Shown: positions 58,501 to 64,000 of the stretch, piece by piece
Layout of the letters: each line of letters begins with the position of its first letter
How positions within the stretch are numbered: the first letter of the stretch is position 1
Assembly (NCBI GenBank): GCA_029641185.1
Contig: JAPWGK010000002.1
Coordinates: forward strand, 124,001-188,000
Source: Pseudofabraea citricarpa
Taxonomy: Eukaryota; Ascomycota; Leotiomycetes; Helotiales; Dermateaceae
Length of the DNA: 64,000 bases
Reading direction: 5' to 3'
Made by a program: the position numbers and the translations under genes
Notes under the pieces: model-generated
Databases searched by the model: none
What the model was told of the DNA's origin: nothing
What the model saw: only the letters and a program-made list of their open reading frames with translations

Positions 58501-61500
58501 ATCAAATTCTGGTGGGTCGTTCTCTTGATTGACCATCCACTGAACCTCTTGTAGCTGTTCACGTCGTGGTAGGATTTTGACCAAGTCTGGCATGTCCAAA
58601 TTTGGAACTACATCACTCGTGGATCTCAGAGTGAGGCTGGTCTTTGGAGGCTTTGCCAGACTCTCCTCGTCTGTGACCAGACGCCATGACAAAGAAGCAT
58701 CTGATGGCGATGTGGGCTCGAGTTTTTGAAGCAGAATTGCTTCGGCCTGATGACAGAGCGTCAAGGGATTAATGCCGATTCTGAATGTTAAATCTAGATC
58801 TCCGGAACGGAATTGGTAATCAGCTGCTATTCCATGAGGGACAGCTTTGAGTTCTCTTTCATAACGGTCGGTCTCACTAGGATCCTCGTATGGTACCTGT
58901 CTGTCTTCATTGTACTTCCATAGTATACTTGGGGCCTGAGGAGCACATCGGCGACATATGTGACCAGTGCTTGCCACTGGGTGCCAATTATCATCATTTT
59001 CACGATGGCCGGCAATTACCTTGCTGCATCCTAGTAGCCAGGAAAAAGGTTTAAGCACATCTTTCTCGCTGGCAGTATCCAGCTTATGCCAGCGATCGGG
59101 AGAGAAGTTAGGGATGGCATCAGGCGGCAAATTAGAGACACAGACAAGGGCTGCATGTGAGACATCGCATGGATGTCTCTCGGCTCTGAACTTTGGGTTC
59201 TGCCCGAGTTGGAAATTTTCCACTTCAAAGTCTCGAGACAGATCGAAGTCAAGCTTCATTGGAGCCCACTTGCCTGCGACTTGAATGTCAACAGTATGGT
59301 TTAGCTCAACTGTTCCCTCATCCACGGCAGAAGAATTGACCTCAGGTTGACGCCATAAATTGCCCATGGTTGCCACCACGGGACGCTTCTCTGGCCATTG
59401 ATATCTTCGTCGGTCCTGGGAAAAGACAAATTTGTTCAAGGCGGGATTGTTGATTGGATCATGATCCAGAAATAGGAACATGGGATTTAGTTCACCCCTA
59501 GATTCTTGATGCACGTGTAGAGAATTCTTCGCCATGCCACAGTCTGCGGAGAGCTTGTATGAGCCGTTCAGATCGAAACCGTATGCTCTTGCATCCCAGT
59601 CTGGAATTGTGAGGCAGTATCCACTGGGGACAACATCGTTGGACTTGTCAAGTAAGCCCAAGGAACTCATCCATGATGGTTCCCATTCACCAGAGCTGCT
59701 CATAGTACCTTCAAAGGATTTCTGTTGTGGAGCCCAGAAGGACCATTGGCCCTTCATGATATCACTATCCGAAACCTCCATGCGGGCAATAGGAAGCAAT
59801 AATTGCTGCCGAACTGGGTCGTTCCCAGGTAGGTTCTTATCTGGCTCAGCATACAGTGTCCACAAAACATCATGCCCTGAGATTTCCAGTATTAGGCGGG
59901 CATGGTTGGAACGATAGGTCACCGTCCAGATCTCATTGCGTTCAATCTTTTCGAGCCAAGGCTGAGAACTCAAGGCATTGGCGACTGCTGGCCGAATCAT
60001 ATCCCAAGTCTTCTCATCAATGTCATACCTATTGTCACGAAAGAAGCGTTTCAGGTCATGAGAGAACTTGACCATCTTCGGCAGAGAGGCGTTGAGGAAG
60101 GTGGCATAGAGAAAAGGCTCTTGGCGGGCGGTTCTGACCTCATGTGATATCGGGACGTATGAGTGTTTTGGCTTTAGACCACAGCTGACATGGGTACCGT
60201 GGCCGCAAATCTCGCAAATTTGGAGCGGTCTGTTGACAATATTGTTTTGGTTTTCGCAAAGACATCTGCGTCTAGTTGTCTCTGCTCCAGAAATGGCATC
60301 TTGTCGAGAAATTACTGAGTAAGCGAAGGGATTGGTGAGAGTTTTGTCGAGTGTATTCTCCCCCTCGAATTCATAATCGTCAAAATTTGGGACTGGCGAT
60401 TCTGACAGCTCTCTGAGCTCAAGATCGTAACCGAAACTTATTAGAGCACTAAGTAACACAGTACCAACGACAGTAGAGGCCATCGCATTACCTGCCATAT
60501 CTCTCATATTTCGAGCAGTTAGTCTTCTCAGGTCAAGACGGTCAATGTCCAGGCCCTGAGCTTTCCATACTTCTGCAGGTACAACGAGGCCATATCGGGT
60601 GGTTGAAACTGGCAATCCATTGGGTGTAATACAACCAATTATCCCCGAGGCATGTGTATCAGCGGCTTGCATGTCGATGTTTTGGGAAACATCAATTACT
60701 CGAGACTGATAGTTCTGATCATAACCACGAACAGCCGCACGAATATGGGTGATGTCCTGAAGATCAGAAACTCGTTCTCCAAGTCGTGCCATAGCTGGAG
60801 TAAAATTGTCAGGTAAAATGGTTGCACCTCCTTTGACCAAGTCGGTGATAGGGTGAAGGTTCCCATATCCATTCTCGTGTCGTATGTGTTGATGCCGAAC
60901 GTAACAAGCATCCCACTTAGCATGAGATATGGCGCCTTCGGCGTCTGTAGCTGCTCGAATAATGCGTGGGTCCGAGGGGTCGAGCATGATAGCGTCGAAG
61001 GGCACAGAGGCCGGCCGCTGAAGCACTTGGATAGTATTCACCCATTGTTGTCCAATTTTCCGACGCCACCTTGCAAGCTCTGCCCGAGTGATCTCAGGAC
61101 GGCCAGACCAAACACACACCATATACCCACGTACGCGGGTCTGAGGAAGGTAGAAATTCTTGCTATCCAAAGAAGTATGCATTGAGAAATAGCCAATCTT
61201 TCTCATGTTCTCGTCGAAGGCATCCTTCCGATTACCCGGATCATTTTCGTCTCGAAAGTTTTTGGGGTTAGTCTTCTCCTGTGTCCAGGGCGCTCCTTGC
61301 ACATTCTCACAGATGACAATGTAGGGGTGCTTCTGCTTGCAATAAAAAATCAATGCAAGAAATGTATCACCTGACTCTCCTCCTTCCTCGATCGTCTTTT
61401 TGTTCGTGTTGAGGTTGGAAAAATCAACACAGCAGGTTCCGGCAATCAAAATATCTATGTGGCCCTCCACTTCAGCTTTCTTGCCAAAAGCGGTAGTACT

Positions 61501-62430
61501 ACAAGAACATTAGCTGATGAGATCTGGAACTTGATAGACACACATACGCAAAAAGTTTTCCGTCGTCCAAATTGCCCCGCTTCATATCAAGCATATCGCG
61601 AAATAGCACTGCCGGGTCAAAGTTTGTTTGGATGTAGCCTTGTTTAAATGGCACAATCTCGAAGGCAAACCGATGATCAAAACGAAGGCTTCCTGTGATC
61701 TCTGGACAGTCTTCGAGGACTACATTCATTAGTATCACTCTTTCTATGTGCAGACAAGACTTACATTTTGAGAAGAAGTTCAAAAACATCATAGGGCTTT
61801 CAGTTCCGGAACACATGGTCCCCACCCTCACATTTCTCCCTCCAACACGCTTCAAAAATAGTTCAAGGAAAGGCATGGCCTTTGTGATCATATCAGAAAA
61901 GAACTCATGCACCTCCTTTAGAGGTGGCAGGTCGAGGTCGAATCCCATTCTCCACTCATCGTCGTCCTCTTTCTCTGGCTTAGTGGATTTCTTCGAGACT
62001 CTCTTTTTCTTCTTCTTGGGCTCAGGATAGACAGGCTCCGCATCATCCCAAGGAGATTCGATCTCGCCACCATCAACAGCTGTGGTATCTTCTGATGCTG
62101 ATGGCTCATCATCCATATATTCTTCGTGTTCAGACTCTTCTTTTTCTCATAGTCAGTAAAGGCTGGTCCAGATGGTCAATTGCTCTTACCTGAAGACTTT
62201 GCCATGACACTGGTAGAGTTCTTCGCAGGCTTGCGAGCTCTTGCTTTCGACTTGGTAGTGCCTACTGAGAGGTTAGTCATGGTTGAAGTTGATGTCACGG
62301 TAAATGAAGAGTGTTATATACCTCCAGTAGTTCTTTGTCTCTTTTTGGGTGGTGGCTTTGGGTGGTCCGATGAGTCACCAGGATCAGGAGACCCATCAGA
62401 GTCGGCCACTTTGAGTCTCTTAGGAGGCAT
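55600..62430 (-). CDS. DNMT5: DNA cytosine methyltransferase-RING-SNF2 fusion (DNMT5/RAD8 type)
   Basis: Likely chromatin-acting cytosine-5 methyltransferase fused to an SNF2 ATPase; in Cryptococcus Dnmt5 is an ATP-dependent maintenance enzyme for hemimethylated CpG. Exons 62430-62322, 62264-62190, 62145-61765, 61719-61548 and 61498-55600 join in phase to 2,211 residues. Residues 1-150 are charged and disordered (K-K-K-K-K-R-V near 105), with no visible chromodomain. Methyltransferase motifs: I, R-V-G-T-M-C-S-G (about 168); IV, G-T-C-C-V-D-F-S with catalytic Cys269; VI, E-N-V (310); VIII, Q-T-R-V-R (365-369); X, G-N-A-M (582). A Cys/His cluster follows (658-685). SNF2 lobe 1 has S-E-V-G-F-G-K-T (about 1281), D-E-Y-T (about 1515) and L-S-G-T-P; a RING (about 1929-1975) precedes lobe 2, which carries Q-A-I-G-R-A-D-R-H-G-Q (about 2127). 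Motif IV departs from P-C-Q, so a RAD8-like non-canonical enzyme is the alternative. Confidence 0.92.
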
Positions 62431-63120
62431 TTTGTTACTGTGCTGCAGGGTCCCGGTGTCGTCTAATTGAACCACGTTAGCTATTGCATCATGCATTGAA
62501 GGATAAGAAAGAAGAATCCCACGGGGCTTGTATGTGCTCAACGGGGAATAGGAGAGGGAGTGTGGGATAGAGGGTCGATGATTGAAACGTGATGAGACGA
62601 GATAGAGATTGGGGGGAGGGGGAGAAGAGCGAGGAGGGGTGAAACGTACACAGCTATGAGATGCAAATCGCCAAAGCTAATAGAGCCAGGTGGGCAGTTG
62701 GAAGCAATGACACTTTGCACCTGAAACTGGTGAGCGCGGTGTTGTGTGCAAAGAGCAAAGGAGGACCTGGTGTCATGTGCTGCTTTGATAGCACTGCAAC
62801 GCGGCCGTGTAAAATGCCGCCCAACGCTATATTGAAAGGGATCAGTACTTACTGTGAAGATAAAGCGCTGCGCAATGGAGAGCAAAGCTTCAAAATCAAA
62901 GGCCACTTGGCTGCAAATGCCGATGAATGAGGAGGTTGAAGATTGAAGTGGTTGAACAAAGCTGTGGCACCGCGGTGGTAAGGTACGAAGAGTTGCCGCA
63001 GTACTTGCTGAATCAAAACGCTTGAAAATGAATACCCAGAAGTAGAATTGCTTCTGGATCTGATGAGGGTGCAAGTTGATGTTGCTAGATTGAGGGTGGT
63101 AGAGGTGCAAGACTCTGAGA
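62431..63120. other. Promoter side of the methyltransferase-helicase gene
   Basis: Upstream of the start codon at 62430 on the - strand. ORFs at 62538-63110 (-) and 62661-62930 (+) have no recognisable domain, so this is treated as promoter and leader. Confidence 0.5.
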
Positions 63121-63480
63121 AGACGGTTGTTGATTGTGTGTGCAACGCGGAAGAAGACCTCGATGAAAAAGGGTGATCAAAACAAAATGTACGACTAAGC
63201 GATGGCACCCAAGCGGTTGTTGATTGTGTGTGCAAAGCGGAAGAAGGCCTCGATGAAAAAGGGTGATCAAAACAAAATGTACGACTAAGCGATGGCACCC
63301 AAGCGGTTGTTGATTGTGTGTGCAACGCGGAAGAAGACCTCGATGAAAAAGGGTGATCAAAACAAAATGTACGACTAAGCGATGGCACCCAAGCGGTTGT
63401 TGATTGTGTGTGCAAAGCGGAAGAAGGCCTCGATGAAAAAGGGTGATCAAAACAAAATGTACGACTAAGCGATGGCACCC
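63121..63480. repeat. Four 90-bp tandem repeats in two alternating variants
   Basis: Four units of exactly 90 bp: 63121-63210, 63211-63300, 63301-63390, 63391-63480. Units 2 and 4 are identical, and units 1 and 3 are identical except in the first few bases. The two types differ at only two positions (unit positions 26 and 37). The array is therefore two copies of a 180-bp higher-order repeat, implying a recent duplication. The unit length is a multiple of three, so frames stay open on the - strand (a 30-residue repeat), but no ATG starts them. Confidence 0.95.
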
Positions 63481-64000
63481 AGGCGGCGACCACGGCTAGG
63501 TGGAACTGGAACGAAGGCTAACCCGTTTCATGCAGGAGACGTTCCTTGATATTGCCCGTTCAAGAAAGACGGGGCTGAAAAGGATAGCCAGGCCTTCATG
63601 AGACTTCAATAACGCAACCAGGAAAGGCCGTCTCTACTAAGAGACCAAAGCGTAGAAGCTTCACCTACGCCAACCCGAGAAACATCTGGTTGCAATCCCT
63701 TATGCACTTGTGATAACACAAGGTAAGTATGGCCACTTGGATGATATGGTACTAATCAATGCTTTCCAGTGCAGTACCGCCAATAAGTATCCAAATAAAA
63801 CGTCAGTCTTACGTTCAGAATCATCGAACTCGAAATCTCTCTCCTTCATTCCTGCCACCCGAGCAACAGTACAACTCCCGTGTGATTTCTGATATCTCGA
63901 CTGGGTTGCGTTATTATCCCGCGTCGAAATGTCGGGACTCAAGACAACGACAGCAAGGTTGAAACATTGCCGGCCTTTCCACACTGATGACCGCGGATCA
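63481..64000. other. Right edge, no assignable gene
   Basis: About 520 bp with no recognisable domain on either strand. Short frames at 63700-63984 give nothing conserved. It could be the flank of a gene outside the window. Confidence 0.4.

Noticed and set aside
63121..63480. Possible CRISPR-like array
   Set aside because: The units are directly adjacent without spacers, and the genome is fungal; it is a plain tandem repeat.
62849..63493. 214-codon ORF with 30-residue repeats on the - strand
   Set aside because: Openness follows from the 90-bp repeat being a multiple of three; a second frame on the same strand (63085-63450) is also open. It begins with GTG rather than ATG and has no known domain.

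Overview
This window is nuclear DNA of a filamentous ascomycete (Pezizomycotina; a leotiomycete-like fungus is my guess, not shown). The evidence is short introns of about 45-60 bp with GT..AG ends and TACTAAC/CTAAC branch points, long gaps full of simple repeats between genes, and typical Pezizomycotina families: a HET-domain protein, a Zn2Cys6 regulator, a bZIP protein with a DUF3425 tail, a But2-domain secreted protein and a GPR1/FUN34 acetate permease. I rebuilt exon structures by hand from splice signals and reading phase, and every multi-exon gene listed keeps an open frame across all junctions.

Layout. 0.5-9.1 kb: a hotdog thioesterase (-), a bZIP transcription factor (+) and a six-exon ERCC6L2-type SNF2 helicase (+). 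9.6 kb: an intron-containing tRNA-Ala(UGC) (-). 11.5-15.0 kb: an 1,115-residue Zn2Cys6 regulator (-). 15-23.1 kb: about 8 kb with no convincing gene but many microsatellites and GTAC-rich motifs. 23.1-25.6 kb: a divergent pair, an Rrn10-like Pol I factor (-) and a CSA/ERCC8 WD40 protein (+). 27.3-30.2 kb: atg5 (-) and a HET-domain gene (-). 32.0-35.8 kb: a seven-segment membrane protein (+) facing an MFS exporter (-). 39.1 kb: a small secreted SnoaL-like protein (+). 42.6-47.0 kb: an acetate permease (+) and a hexose transporter (-). 49.7-55.0 kb: a cyclophilin, a But2-domain secreted protein and a 14-segment vacuolar-type MFS transporter, all (-). 55.6-62.4 kb: a five-exon, 2,211-residue DNA methyltransferase-RING-SNF2 fusion of the DNMT5/RAD8 type (-). 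63.1-63.5 kb: four exact 90-bp tandem repeats upstream of it.

The most notable locus is the methyltransferase-helicase. It keeps the ENV, QxRxR and GN motifs of cytosine-C5 methyltransferases, but its catalytic motif reads C-C-V where P-C-Q is usual. It carries a Cys/His cluster between methyltransferase and ATPase, and shows no recognisable N-terminal chromodomain. The window also holds two genes from families linked to DNA repair (ERCC6L2-type and CSA), but they lie 15 kb apart and nothing shows that they are linked. The rest looks like ordinary housekeeping, transport and regulatory genes rather than a biosynthetic cluster.
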